Assembly: GCF_004114975.1 (NCBI RefSeq) | Contig: NZ_CP030051.1 | Span: forward strand, 2,666,001 to 2,730,000 | DNA from: Bradyrhizobium guangdongense | GTDB lineage: Bacteria > Pseudomonadota > Alphaproteobacteria > Rhizobiales > Xanthobacteraceae | Direction: 5' to 3' | DNA: 64,000 bases | In this document: in pieces, positions 1 through 8,436 of the stretch | Position numbering within the stretch: the first letter of the stretch is position 1 | Layout of the letters: each line of letters begins with the position of its first letter | The notes under the pieces: model-generated | Told to the model about the DNA's origin: nothing | What the model saw: only the letters and a program-made list of their open reading frames with translations | Database searches by the model: none | Made by a program: the position numbers and the translations under genes

Positions 1-1
1 T

Positions 2-460
2 TTCAAATGTCGACTGCCCATCATCGGACCGCTTGTTCAACGGCGTGAGGCAGGCCAGTTTGCGCGCTCGGCCGGCAGCCTTCTCGAGGCCCGGGTGCCG
101 CTCATGACCGCCTTGCAGACGGCCGTGTCGCTGGTGAGCAATCGATATTTGAGTACTCGCTACAGCGAGGCAATCAGCCGGGTCCCTGAGGGCAGGGCGC
201 TGAACCAAGTCCTCGAAGGGCCGGGGTTGATACCTCCCGCAATGTTACGCCTCATCGCTGTAGGTGAAGAGACCGGACAGCTCGCAAAGATGCTCATCCG
301 CGTCGCCTCCAACTTGGAAAACGAGGTTCAGAGCAAGATTGATCAACTCGTCGGGCTCCTTACCCCGTTGCTGACCGTCGGCATCGGTGGGCTTGTCGGC
401 ACGTTGATCCTGCAGGTGATGAGCGCTGTGCTTTCCATCAACAATCTGGCCTATCAATGA
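2..460 (+). CDS. gspF: Type II secretion inner-membrane platform protein GspF, C-terminal part (cut by window start)
   Basis: The frame is open from base 2 with no start, so the N-terminus lies outside the window; 152 residues are visible. They match the second GspF/PilC cytoplasmic domain (LPIIGPLVQ, then GLIPPAMLRLIAVGEETGQL) followed by the last membrane helix (about residues 117-140 of the visible part). GspF is the polytopic platform of the type II secretion system and couples the GspE ATPase to pseudopilus assembly. Its stop overlaps the gspH start (ATGA at 457), so the genes are translationally coupled. A GTG at 95 could be mistaken for the start, but the family homology clearly continues upstream of it. 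Confidence 0.93.
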   Translation, partial: FKCRLPIIGPLVQRREAGQFARSAGSLLEARVPLMTALQTAVSLVSNRYLSTRYSEAISRVPEGRALNQVLEGPGLIPPAMLRLIAVGEETGQLAKMLIRVASNLENEVQSKIDQLVGLLTPLLTVGIGGLVGTLILQVMSAVLSINNLAYQ

Positions 461-894
461 GGCGGGTGGCTTCAACCTCCGGGGGCTTCTCGCTGATCGA
501 AACGCTCGTCGTTCTTTCGATCATGGCGCTGGTCTCTGCCGCCGTCCTGGCCGCCAAGCCAAGAACGGCGGCCGCCCGGATCAATGCCGAAGCTCGCTCG
601 ATAGCAGCGAGCCTTCAACTCGCCCGCAGCCAGGCCCGCGCCCGCAATGCTGAAATTGTCGTCGGCCTTGACACCCAGAACAGGCGTTTTGGAATCACTG
701 ACGCCATGCGTCCGTTGCCTGCGGGCATGGAAGTGTCCTTAACTGTCGCAACAACTGAGCAGCATGGCGCCGTAGGCGGCGTGCGGTTTTATCCCGATGG
801 TGGTTCGAGCGGCGGGGAGATCCTGCTCACCTATCGAGGACGCAGGGAGCGTGTTGTCGTTAACTGGTTTACCGGCGAGGCGAGGATCGAATGA
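457..894 (+). CDS. gspH: Type II secretion minor pseudopilin GspH
   Basis: A 145-residue protein with a type IV prepilin leader: a short basic N-terminus, Gly10 before Phe11, and Glu at mature position 5 (GFSLIETLVV), followed by one hydrophobic helix. The rest fits the GspH/FimT family, ending in the strand-rich segment VVNWFTGEARIE. Minor pseudopilins form the tip of the pseudopilus that pushes folded substrates through the GspD secretin. It starts inside the gspF stop and its own stop overlaps gspI (891). Cleavage is expected by the prepilin peptidase at 4388-5017. Confidence 0.92.
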   Translation: MRRVASTSGGFSLIETLVVLSIMALVSAAVLAAKPRTAAARINAEARSIAASLQLARSQARARNAEIVVGLDTQNRRFGITDAMRPLPAGMEVSLTVATTEQHGAVGGVRFYPDGGSSGGEILLTYRGRRERVVVNWFTGEARIE

Positions 895-1340
895 TGCCCG
901 CTCCTGCTTCGACATGCGGATCATCGGCTCATTGCAGTCGTCGTACACTTGAGCGCGGCTTCACCTTGATTGAAGTGCTGATCGCCTTCATCGTGCTTGC
1001 CGTCGGTCTCGGCACCTTGATGGTCGGAATTACGACCGCTTTGCGAACCGATGCCAGGGTGCATAATAAGCATATTCTCAACCAGATTGCCCAATCCAGG
1101 CTGGAGGCGGCTGGCCGGAGCGCTCCGCTGAAGAGCGGTCGCCGCGAGGGACGCATCGGGCGATATCGCTGGCGGGAAGTCGTGACCGCTGTCCAGCTCG
1201 GAAAGAGCACGACGCAGGATGGAGCCGCTACTCCCGCCAACATGGTCGTGCCGTCCTGGGTCGAGGTCGTCGTGCAGGACGAAGCCGGCTTGGAAACGAA
1301 GCTGGCCGCCCTCAAGCTTGCCTCGGGAGCTGCACCATGA
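891..1340 (+). CDS. gspI: Type II secretion minor pseudopilin GspI
   Basis: A 149-residue protein with prepilin motif RGFTLIEVLIAF, cleaved after Gly23, with Glu28 at mature position 5. The pattern FIVLAVGLGTLMVG followed by a Q/R-rich 'IAQSRLEAA' helix is typical of GspI. GspI nucleates the GspI-J-K tip complex, which makes the missing gspK here notable. It overlaps gspH by 4 bases and gspJ by 4 bases, so it sits within one tight transcription unit. The start could be either of two consecutive ATGs (891 or 894); the overlap does not separate them. Confidence 0.92.
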   Translation: MMPAPASTCGSSAHCSRRTLERGFTLIEVLIAFIVLAVGLGTLMVGITTALRTDARVHNKHILNQIAQSRLEAAGRSAPLKSGRREGRIGRYRWREVVTAVQLGKSTTQDGAATPANMVVPSWVEVVVQDEAGLETKLAALKLASGAAP

Positions 1341-1984
1341 GCGGATATCGAGAGCCGCGGAGGTTTCGCTGCATCCATCGTCGCCATTCCGAGTGCGGGC
1401 TCACCTTGATCGAGCTTCTGGTGTCTCTCGCAATCCTGACCATTCTGACGAGCTTCATCGTTGGCGGATTGTCCACCGCTATCCGCGCATTTAGCGCAGA
1501 TCGCCGCAACAGTGTCGAAGCGGCGACCAACGCGGCCGGGGAGAGCCTCCGTAGCTTGATCGCCTCGGCCATGCCTGTGGCCAATGCGCTGCAGCCTGGC
1601 AGCTTACTGTTTGATGGGCAACGTGAAGAACTACGCTTCGTGACTCTGAGCGAAGGGCGAGCACTGCGTGGGGGGCCACAGGATGTCCGTATTCGTCGGC
1701 GCAACGACGAGTTGGTGATCGAGGTCTTCGGAGCGCTGAGAGAAGGGGGGTCTCGCAAACCGCCCGTTTCCTCGACCACCATTGTGGCGGGTCTGCGCGA
1801 CATACGCTTCCGCTACTTTGGAGTGGCGGGCTCGAATGGCGAAGCGATCTGGCGCGATGACTGGATTAAAGCGCGGCGATTGCCTGCGCTGATTGAGATT
1901 GGCTTCAATTTCAAAGAGGCGGAGCGCAATGGTCCCGCGGTCGTCGTGGCGTTGCGCAACGAAGGGGCGCCTGGCGGCTCTTAA
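1337..1984 (+). CDS. gspJ: Type II secretion minor pseudopilin GspJ
   Basis: A 215-residue protein with prepilin motif CGLTLIELLVSLAIL; Gly21 is the predicted cleavage site and Glu26 is mature position 5. The long C-terminal region includes a strand-rich segment (DIRFRYFGVAGSNGEAIW, then PALIEIGF) typical of GspJ. It ends 84 bases before gspL, where gspK normally lies. This is the last of the tightly overlapping F-H-I-J group. Confidence 0.92.
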   Translation: MSGYREPRRFRCIHRRHSECGLTLIELLVSLAILTILTSFIVGGLSTAIRAFSADRRNSVEAATNAAGESLRSLIASAMPVANALQPGSLLFDGQREELRFVTLSEGRALRGGPQDVRIRRRNDELVIEVFGALREGGSRKPPVSSTTIVAGLRDIRFRYFGVAGSNGEAIWRDDWIKARRLPALIEIGFNFKEAERNGPAVVVALRNEGAPGGS

Positions 1985-2068
1985 AGCCACGGCTGGGGTT
2001 ACCCCTCGTAAACAATTGGTAAATATATTGATCAGATCGATGTTTGGATTTGCAGGGGAAATGGACCG

Positions 2069-3184
2069 ATGACGGACGTCTCGGTGACAAGAGTACAGGC
2101 CCCTCGTGCGATTGCGCAGGGGTGGCAGAAGTTCACGCGCTGGTGGATCAATGAGCTGCGTGAATGTTCGCCAAAGGCCTGGCATCGCATCTTGCAGGCT
2201 GGCGTCGAAACGCGCCTATTCCTCACGGCAGACAATGATACCGTCCTTTGTCATTTGGTTGCTCCATCAGGCGTACAGGAATGCCGCTTTCGAGCCGGGC
2301 ATCTGAACCGCGCAGGGCTGGATGATTGGCTTGCGGAATGTGGGTGCGACCGCGATGCCGTGCAGGTCGGCATCGCCTTGGAATCCGATCTCTTCTTTCA
2401 GCGCGAGTTCAGGCTGCCGCGATCGGAACTCGACGCGCTGAAGCGGATTCTCGCGCAAGAGGTCGTTCATCGCACGCCATTCCAGCTCGCCGACATCTGG
2501 CATGGGGTGACGCCGGACGCGCCGTCAAATGAGGGCGTGGCGTCCTTTCGGCATTGGATCATTCCGAAGGATCGGGTCGAGGCCGAGATCGCTCGGTTGG
2601 GGTTGCAAGTGTCGGAGATCGACTTCATCGCGGTCACGCCGGCGACTGGTGCACCCATTATTGTGGTGACCCTGGAGGAAACTCGGCAAGATGATCCGCC
2701 CTGGGTGTTGCGGGCAACCCGCATCCTTGGGGGCGCTTTGGCGATTGCCACGATCGCTGGATTGCTCGGATTCGAGTGGTGGCAGTCAAATCGAGCCGCG
2801 GGACTGGAGGACGAACTCTACGAAGCAAAGCAGGGCGTTCAATTTGGGCAACAGGGAGTGGGAGCGACCGCTCGTCTTGTGGCGCTCAAGGCCGTGCCGG
2901 GCACCCTGGCAGCTTGGGACGAGTTGTCTCGTGTCATTCCGGACCATACGTTCCTAACGGAAGTCCGAATTGCCGCGGGCACCATCACCTTGTCAGGTGT
3001 GTCGTCCGATGCGGCCCGGCTCGTGCGAACTCTCGATGGCTCCCGCCTTTTCACAGGTGCAACTCTGGTGGGCCCGATCACACCTGACGCGGCCGAGCGG
3101 CGGGACCGGTTTCGCATGAGTCTGAAACTGCGAAAGGCTGGTGCAGGCCGTGTTTCGAAGCCGGCGGAAAGGCCTCAATCATGA
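2069..3184 (+). CDS. gspL: Type II secretion assembly protein GspL (PilN-like)
   Basis: A 371-residue bitopic protein. Residues about 40-200 form a cytoplasmic actin-like/PilM-type region (VQVGIALESDLFFQREFRLP, then LAQEVVHRTPFQLADIW). One membrane helix lies at about 213-235 and a periplasmic PilN/GspL ferredoxin-like domain follows (WDELSRVIPDHTFLTEVRI). GspL links the GspE ATPase to GspM and the pseudopilus. An AGGGGA ribosome site lies 9 bases before the ATG. It overlaps the next gene by 4 bases. The cytoplasmic domain is short compared with enterobacterial GspL, as is common in alphaproteobacteria (family knowledge). Confidence 0.85.
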   Translation: MTDVSVTRVQAPRAIAQGWQKFTRWWINELRECSPKAWHRILQAGVETRLFLTADNDTVLCHLVAPSGVQECRFRAGHLNRAGLDDWLAECGCDRDAVQVGIALESDLFFQREFRLPRSELDALKRILAQEVVHRTPFQLADIWHGVTPDAPSNEGVASFRHWIIPKDRVEAEIARLGLQVSEIDFIAVTPATGAPIIVVTLEETRQDDPPWVLRATRILGGALAIATIAGLLGFEWWQSNRAAGLEDELYEAKQGVQFGQQGVGATARLVALKAVPGTLAAWDELSRVIPDHTFLTEVRIAAGTITLSGVSSDAARLVRTLDGSRLFTGATLVGPITPDAAERRDRFRMSLKLRKAGAGRVSKPAERPQS

Positions 3185-3777
3185 CGGGCGCGCTCCTCCG
3201 GCGGCGGCTGATTTTCTTCGGCCTGAATGGTGCGATCGCCCTGGCGGTATGCTTTACCATCCTGGCGCCCATCGCTTCTCACTTCGCTGAGCGCAATGAA
3301 GACATACTCGATAGCGCAGCGCAGCTAGCGCAGATCCGCGGCATCGCGGAAGAAGCAGCCAAGCTTGCCAGGTCCTCGACACCAGATCTTGACCCTTATC
3401 TGCCTGGAGCCGAGGAGCGCGTCGCGAGCGCTGACTTGCAAGCCAACCTTCAGGCCCTTGCCGGCGCGAAGGGATTGGCAGTACAGGTTGTTCGCGGATT
3501 ACCGGGCCGCGAGGCGGGACAATGGCGAGCAGTCCCGGTCGGGTTGGAGGTAGAGGGGGCGGCAGCTGCTTTGCGCGAGTTGGTTGCCGCGATCGAGACC
3601 CAGATGCCATTCCTGTTCATTACAGACTTGTCGCTGCGAACACTCGCCGACGGAGACGATAGTCGTATGCGTGCGAACCTGACGGTCGAAGGAGCACTGC
3701 GCATCGCGCCTGCTTCCTCTGGACCGTTGTTGAGTGATAACCGGCCCGTCGGCGATGCGAAGGTAAACAACCGATGA
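3181..3777 (+). CDS. gspM: Type II secretion protein GspM (GspMb-type)
   Basis: A 198-residue protein with a short cytoplasmic tail, one membrane helix (about residues 10-30), a coiled-coil stretch (about 35-62) and a compact periplasmic ferredoxin-like domain (VGLEVEGAAAALRELVAAIE, then PFLFITDLSLR). This organisation fits the GspMb subtype that partners GspL. It overlaps gspL at ATGA (3181) and the following gene at 3774, so it is coupled to both. The position between gspL and a GspC/N-like gene strongly supports the call. Confidence 0.83.
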   Translation: MTGALLRRRLIFFGLNGAIALAVCFTILAPIASHFAERNEDILDSAAQLAQIRGIAEEAAKLARSSTPDLDPYLPGAEERVASADLQANLQALAGAKGLAVQVVRGLPGREAGQWRAVPVGLEVEGAAAALRELVAAIETQMPFLFITDLSLRTLADGDDSRMRANLTVEGALRIAPASSGPLLSDNRPVGDAKVNNR

Positions 3778-4391
3778 CGGAGTTGGCACCCCAAAACGAC
3801 CGGTGGCGGCTTAGGCAGCCCCTTCAGAGGTTGCCTATCGAGATCTCGGCGGCGAGCATTCGCTCGCTCTTGGGCAAGCTAATCCCTAGCAGGCGAGAGC
3901 TGATGTCTCTGGCCCCGCTCAAACGGGGCTTGCTGCTGGGTCTTGCCGCGTTGACGGCGCTCGCGGTCATCACTCCTATCGCGGCCATCCTGTCATTGGA
4001 GCTTGCGATCGCCAGCCAGTCCGCCGTGAGAGGCGGTCGAGCCCCAATGGGCCCGGAGAGCCGAAGTGCCGGGAGTTTTGAGAATATATTGCAGCGTCCG
4101 CTCTTTTCGCGGAACCGCCAGCTTTTGGTGGTTGCCACGCCTCCCGTCATTGTCGATGCGCCAGCGCCAGCGGGACGGGCGATGCTCGACCCAAGCGTTG
4201 CGCTCAGAGGCGTGTTCATGAATGGCGAGCGAGCCAAAGCATTCCTGACCTCATCGGACAATCCTGCAGGGGTCTGGATCGCCATGAACGACCAATGGTC
4301 GGGCTGGCGCCTCTCCGAGGTGAAGCCGAACGAGGTCGTGCTCGAGGCCAATGGTGAGCGGCAGACCCTGCCGCTGACCGTCCTGAAATGA
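3774..4391 (+). CDS. Type II secretion GspC/GspN-like protein
   Basis: A 205-residue inner-membrane protein: basic cytoplasmic N-terminus, one membrane helix at about 50-72, and a periplasmic region of two parts. The first carries RPLFSRNRQ, the start of the GspC homology region. The second is a small beta domain (VALRGVFMNGERAKAFLT, then GVWIAMNDQWSGWRLSEVKP) like the GspC/PilP HR domain. Such domains contact the secretin GspD and connect inner and outer membrane parts. It overlaps both neighbours by 4 bases. In related genomes similar proteins are named GspN; whether it works as GspC or GspN cannot be settled from sequence alone. Confidence 0.72.
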   Translation: MTELAPQNDRWRLRQPLQRLPIEISAASIRSLLGKLIPSRRELMSLAPLKRGLLLGLAALTALAVITPIAAILSLELAIASQSAVRGGRAPMGPESRSAGSFENILQRPLFSRNRQLLVVATPPVIVDAPAPAGRAMLDPSVALRGVFMNGERAKAFLTSSDNPAGVWIAMNDQWSGWRLSEVKPNEVVLEANGERQTLPLTVLK

Positions 4392-5017
4392 TCGTGCAGT
4401 TGAGCAAAACGGCGAGGCGCACCGCCCAGTACATGACGCGCTCTCTGGTTTGCCGCGAGCCCTACCAAGACCAGGTGCTTGTCGTCTGGCTCCTGGTCTT
4501 CGGATTATTTTGGATCCTTCTGAACGGCCAACCCGACCAGAGCTCGATCGCCTATCTCTCGCTGAGCGTTGCCCTCGTGACGCTCCTGACGGCGATCTGC
4601 GCCATTGATGCGCGGTTTGGCATCATTCCTGACAAACTTGTCGCCGTAACGGCTGCAAGTGGTCTGGTGGCCGCCTGGTTTCTGGAACTGGACGACATTA
4701 TGTACCGCATAGCGGAAGCGGTCTTCGTCGCGATCGCAACCGCCGCTTTTCGTGTGATTTATCGTTGGATTCGCGGATATGATGGCCTTGGCTTTGGGGA
4801 CGTGAAATTCCTGGTTGCCGCGACATTGTGGGTCGGTCTTCGCTCGCTTCCTGCATTGCTTCTGATCGCAGTCATCTCAGCGCTCGCCAGTGCCTTTCTG
4901 TTAAAGTCGATGCGCTATGAAGTCGACGGCCGACATGCCATCCCGTTCGGTCCCCATCTCGCCGTTGGGCTTTGGCTGGCATGGGTGTTTGATCCGATGA
5001 GCTTCGTGCTGGGCTAG
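4388..5017 (+). CDS. gspO: Prepilin peptidase (A24 family, GspO/PilD-like)
   Basis: A 209-residue polytopic membrane protein. The two catalytic aspartates of the A24 aspartyl protease family are visible: Asp74 in CAIDARFGIIPD and Asp138 in GLGFGDVKF (the GxGD motif). The N-terminal methyltransferase domain and cysteine pairs of full-length PilD are absent, so this is a short, TadV/CpaA-like peptidase-only form. It is the last gene of the gsp operon and would process GspG, H, I and J encoded in this window. It overlaps the preceding gene by 4 bases. Confidence 0.88.
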   Translation: MIVQLSKTARRTAQYMTRSLVCREPYQDQVLVVWLLVFGLFWILLNGQPDQSSIAYLSLSVALVTLLTAICAIDARFGIIPDKLVAVTAASGLVAAWFLELDDIMYRIAEAVFVAIATAAFRVIYRWIRGYDGLGFGDVKFLVAATLWVGLRSLPALLLIAVISALASAFLLKSMRYEVDGRHAIPFGPHLAVGLWLAWVFDPMSFVLG

Positions 5018-5046
5018 GCACGTCACATTGGATAGATGCGCGAGTC

Positions 5047-5463
5047 TCACGCTTCCTTCTTACCCGCTAAAATGAATTGGAAGAGTCTGACCGCGGCAAT
5101 GCCCGCGCAGCCTGCGGCGATCTTCTCGGATGCGTCAAACACCGTCCCGTGGCGGTCAGGGGTCAGCGTCTGAAGCAGCTCGAAGCTGACCGCGCTTCCG
5201 ATCACGATCGCACAAACCATCAGCGTGCGCCGAGGATAGGCCAATGCGAACAGGCTGCCGAGTGTGAGGAATGCAATGGCGTGCTCCAAATGCGCCCATG
5301 TCGAGACATTCACTCCGAAAAGGAACGGTTTGACCCTGCTGTAGACGAAATAGATGAACTGCACCTTGGTCAGCGTAGCATAGCCGATCAGGGCGACCGC
5401 GGACCAGGCGGCAATGGAAAGGATGGTAGTAATAGTCGATCTATTCATTCCCCGCTTATGCAA
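5047..5463 (-). CDS. VanZ-like family membrane protein
   Basis: A 138-residue protein with about four membrane helices. The VanZ signature is visible: a histidine-containing helix (WAHLEHAIAFLTLGSLFALA) and the segment SFELLQTLTPDRHGTVFDA before the last helix. VanZ-like proteins are widespread, mostly uncharacterised integral membrane proteins; a role in glycopeptide resistance should not be inferred. It converges on the gsp operon and is not part of it. Start is uncertain: the ATG at 5463 has a poor ribosome site, and an ATG five codons on (5448) is an alternative. Confidence 0.8.
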   Translation of the reverse strand: MHKRGMNRSTITTILSIAAWSAVALIGYATLTKVQFIYFVYSRVKPFLFGVNVSTWAHLEHAIAFLTLGSLFALAYPRRTLMVCAIVIGSAVSFELLQTLTPDRHGTVFDASEKIAAGCAGIAAVRLFQFILAGKKEA

Positions 5464-5660
5464 GGCAAAGCGCGAAGCGTCTATGGTTTTGCGAGGACAT
5501 CCTTTCCGACGGTTATGCTCTCGGCGGTTAACCGGCCTCCATCACTTTCGGCGCGCCCGAAAGCTTAACCACGTCTCGGGCGAACAGTACTCGCCGCGCG
5601 CGAGAGTGGGATAGACTGCTCACCGTCGCCAAGGGGAGGGCGAACGGAGCGAGGAGACCA

Positions 5661-6017
5661 ATGAAAACTACGACATTTACTGCAGCTGCTATCGCGATCA
5701 TCGCGATACTCGCTCCCTCCCTTGTCGAAGCAGGCGGCGGGGCGAGGCACTACGGCAACCCGCGTTGGCACAGCGCGTACGGTTACGACCGGATTGCACC
5801 TCCGGTGGCGACCTTTGTGACGCCAGACCTCTCCTATCCGGTCGCAGGTTACGTCTACAGCAGGCTGGATGACAGTTACGAATATCCGTTCGGCTACGGC
5901 GAATATGCGATTTATGGAAGGTGGGCGCGCGACGCTTATGGCCGCCCGGATGTGACGCGATGTCGTCTGGTTTGGCTGGACGGTTCGCGACTGCGCAGTC
6001 TTAATCGCTGCTACTAA
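5661..6017 (+). CDS. Small exported hypothetical protein
   Basis: A 118-residue protein with a clear signal peptide (MKTTTFTAAAIAIIAILAPS, cleavage probably after VEA near residue 24). The mature part is rich in Tyr, Gly and Arg (YGYDRIAPP, YEYPFGYGEYAIYGRWARD) and has two cysteines near the C-terminus that could form a disulfide. A strong GAGGAG ribosome site lies 7 bases before the ATG. No family is recognised. It lies between the gsp operon and the detached gspG, so it could be a secreted substrate, but only position suggests that. Confidence 0.72.
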   Translation: MKTTTFTAAAIAIIAILAPSLVEAGGGARHYGNPRWHSAYGYDRIAPPVATFVTPDLSYPVAGYVYSRLDDSYEYPFGYGEYAIYGRWARDAYGRPDVTRCRLVWLDGSRLRSLNRCY

Positions 6018-6096
6018 AGGCTACGTCTCTGCGCTGAGGCAACGGAGACGGGCTGCGCTTTAGCCGGTGAGGACAACAGACGCATCCCCGCTCTGT

Positions 6097-6136
6097 GTGA
6101 AAGGCGCTGCGTGATGGTGAAAGGCGCTTCGTGAGC
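6097..6136 (+). repeat. Short tandem duplication (2 x 20 bp)
   Basis: Two adjacent 20-base copies (GTGAAAGGCGCTGCGTGATG and GTGAAAGGCGCTTCGTGAGC) differ at three positions. They lie in non-coding DNA just beyond the end of the small minus-strand gene at 6144. Function unknown; probably a local slippage product. Confidence 0.6.
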
Positions 6137-6143
6137 ACCAACT

Positions 6144-6317
6144 TCACTTGCCGTTCACACGCCCGCGTTTGTTGCCGGTGCGCCTAAGCTTCTTCGCTGC
6201 CGCGTTCGAGCTCTCCTTTCGCACCGCTTCGCGAAGCGCGAGAATCTCCGCATAGCGCAAATACAAAGATTTCTCGATCGGGTCGCGTGTAATCCTGGAT
6301 ATATGGATGCGCTGCAA
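6144..6317 (-). CDS. Putative small basic protein (57 residues)
   Basis: A short frame on the minus strand starts with TTG at 6317, preceded by GGAG 8 bases upstream. It encodes a 57-residue helical, strongly basic protein (DPIEKSLYLRYAEILALREA, then a Lys/Arg/Asn/Gly-rich tail ending NGK). The charge pattern and clean ribosome site look more like a gene than a shadow frame, and it explains otherwise empty sequence. An overlapping 194-codon minus frame in another phase (6184-6768) shadows gspG and was rejected. Function unknown; the TTG start is the weak point. Confidence 0.42.
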   Translation of the reverse strand: MQRIHISRITRDPIEKSLYLRYAEILALREAVRKESSNAAAKKLRRTGNKRGRVNGK

Positions 6318-6615
6318 GTCGAATACTCCAACAAATATCTAAGGAAGTTCTGTTTTTCAATCTGTGGTTCAGATCTATAGGAGCGGCCGCTTTTCGGTAC
6401 AAATGAACTCGCTGGTTAAGCTTGACGACCGGGTCGCCAAGGGAGCCGGTTAACTTGCCGAAAAGCTTAACGCCTTGCTTTGCGATGTCTGTGCATTTTC
6501 CTCCTTTTACTACCCCGTATTCACACTGGTTCGAAGTCGCGGGTTCCGTTAACCCGGTGAACACGAGGCGCGATGAGGATAGCCCGAAATGCAATGGTAT
6601 TGGTTTGGGGACATC

Positions 6616-7107
6616 ATGAGCGTCGACGCGAAAGGAACTTTGGCTCAGCAACGTGCCAGGAACATTCGTTATGGGGGACGGCGGCCGGGGATGGCCGGCT
6701 ATACCCTGCTTGAGTTGCTGGTCGTGATGGGCATTCTCGCGGCTCTGACAGCAATGGCGACGCCGCAAGTGATGGGCTATTTCGGAAAGGCCAAGACGCA
6801 GTCCGCCCAGCTTCAGATCGAGAACATCAATACAGCGCTCGAGATGTACTATGTGGAGAATGGTTCGTATCCAAGTTCGAGCGCCGGACTGAAGGCTTTG
6901 GTCGAAGCGACGCCGGAAGCACCTCGTTGGAATGGCCCGTATTTGAAGAATGCTAAGACTTTGCTCGATCCGTGGGGGCGCCCCTATCAGTACTCCGTCT
7001 CGGAGCAGGGCGAATACAATGTCTACTCCCTCGGGCCGACGGGCAAGAGGACGAGTAAGCCTACCTCCGCAACGAGCGCGAGCCGTAACTGGTCAGACAA
7101 TGGGTGA
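6616..7107 (+). CDS. gspG: Type II secretion major pseudopilin GspG
   Basis: A 163-residue classic GspG: prepilin motif AGYTLLELLVVMGILA with Gly28 as cleavage site and Glu33 at mature position 5, then the long N-terminal helix, ENINTALEMYYVENGSYPSS, and the calcium-site loop LLDPWGRPYQYSV followed by YNVYSLGPTG. GspG polymerises into the pseudopilus. The ATG at 6616 is preferred because GGGGA lies just upstream; an in-frame ATG at 6589 lacks a site and adds residues not typical of the family. It stands alone about 1.6 kb past the rest of the operon, which is unusual. A decayed second copy lies at 11985-12160. Confidence 0.93.
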   Translation: MSVDAKGTLAQQRARNIRYGGRRPGMAGYTLLELLVVMGILAALTAMATPQVMGYFGKAKTQSAQLQIENINTALEMYYVENGSYPSSSAGLKALVEATPEAPRWNGPYLKNAKTLLDPWGRPYQYSVSEQGEYNVYSLGPTGKRTSKPTSATSASRNWSDNG

Positions 7108-7745
7108 AACGAAGGATTTGGTTAGCGCCCCCTTCGGTCGCTGATCTCTGGCTGGCCTGGTGACTTCATCATTCAGTGAGTGGCGGCTCAAGGACCAATA
7201 CGATTTGCGAATTTCCAGAAGTTGGTTGGTTTGGAAATTTGACTGGTTCGGAGGATTGGGAAACGCGGTGCCCGCGAGGTTGTCATCGATCGGCGGCAGG
7301 GCTTGAGGGCAGGAGCCCGATATTCTTTCTTCCTTCGGCCAACTTAATTGACGACTGCGGCGCATCCGCTAAACTCGCCTTTTTACGCGAGATAACACCC
7401 ATGTCCTTTTTGCGTTCTGGTGGTGTGCGCCTCAAGCCCAAGCTGACCCTTAGGTCATTTTCCGAACTTTCGAGAGTGCGAGCGTCGGCAGGTGACGGGA
7501 AGGCGGATGACCGAAACGGGGCCGAGCAGGCAGTCTTGGCTCAAAGAGTTGTCTCTGCGATGAGAAGAGACGTGGACAACAAGCCTCGCGATGGCCAGGA
7601 CTAATCTGCGCTCATGCCGATAGGCATGCGATTTTGTAGTCGCTAGCAGCTGGTGTCAGATGCGTCGACCGCTCGAGCACCGACCAACGCTTCGCAATTG
7701 CGAATGCTGGCACTGGCTCGTTCGCCGAATGCATGCTTCGTGGGC
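7108..7745. other. Gene-poor stretch; one doubtful frame
   Basis: No recognisable gene. The best frame is plus-strand 7401-7604 (67 residues, MSFLRSGGVRLKPKL and a hydrophilic tail). It has a weak ribosome site but is followed within 8 bases by a small hairpin, so it is not excluded. Nothing matches a known family by eye. Confidence 0.4.
7613..7632 (+). terminator. Weak hairpin with T-run
   Basis: CATGCC, a 4-base loop GATA, then GGCATG, followed after CGA by TTTT. The 6-bp stem is short for an intrinsic terminator. It would end any transcript of the doubtful frame 7401-7604. Confidence 0.25.
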
Positions 7746-7910
7746 GGCTTACTTGGTGTGCTTCAGAAGATCGTGTCGCTGAGCCGCAATATCATCGGCT
7801 CGCGCTTGCTCTTCTTCGACCTCGCGCCTAAGCCTTAGCACCTCTTCGCGCATGCGACTGAGCGTCGACTTTTGCGACGTTACTAACGGCTTCGATTGAT
7901 TCTTGCCCAT
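7746..7910 (-). CDS. Putative small coiled-coil protein (54 residues)
   Basis: A minus-strand frame starts ATG at 7910 and encodes 54 residues with an uninterrupted amphipathic, charged helix (RMREEVLRLRREVEEEQARA), predicted coiled coil, after a basic N-terminal tail MGKNQSKP. The heptad pattern and absence of rare codons make coding plausible. However, no Shine-Dalgarno sequence precedes the ATG. No family recognised. Confidence 0.35.
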
Positions 7911-8436
7911 GGGGAAGCAATAGTGCGGCGCGCGGAGCGGGCAAGTGGACTCCGAATTTAACCTAACCGGTCAACCTTACTGACTGGCTCTGATCCGGCG
8001 ACCCCGCCCGTTTGCAGAGTCGACAGACCGCATCTGGCCTGAGACCCAGCCTTTGGCTCGACCCTTTCCCCCCGGCTAGGCGAGAGGTTTACTCGGACGC
8101 CTCGGATCGTTCTGCTAACGCGCAGATGGGTATTGCGCCCTCGCAGCCGTAACACCCCCGTGCAATCCTGGAGATTGGCTGATCGCGCTCAGCCGCAAGA
8201 TCCCTCGCGCCATTCAGATGGTCGATATTCCTGATTTCGATTGAGCCCTTCTACATTCGGCCTTAGGTCGAGCAGCTAGGGCTTTCCTAAAATAGCGTGC
8301 AGAGCTGCTGCGCCACCAGCCGAGCTCTGTCCTCAAACTCGCCGTCGTCGATGGGCGATTCTGCTACGGCAGAGCCGGCTGCAGGTGAAATGGAAATGCA
8401 GATGATCACGACACAGCCTGTGCATGCCGGGCACGG
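7911..8436. other. Gene-poor stretch before the RND pump end
   Basis: No convincing gene on either strand. Short frames here have neither a ribosome site nor family-like composition. No strong terminator hairpin was seen after the RND gene stop at 8437. Confidence 0.4.

Noticed and set aside
5047..5463. VanZ-like gene as a teicoplanin resistance determinant
   Set aside because: VanZ-like folds are widespread in non-resistant bacteria and no van genes accompany it.
6184..6768. Minus-strand frame of 194 codons overlapping gspG
   Set aside because: Its N-terminal third is antisense to gspG; the remaining part is better explained by the 57-codon frame in another phase (6144-6317).
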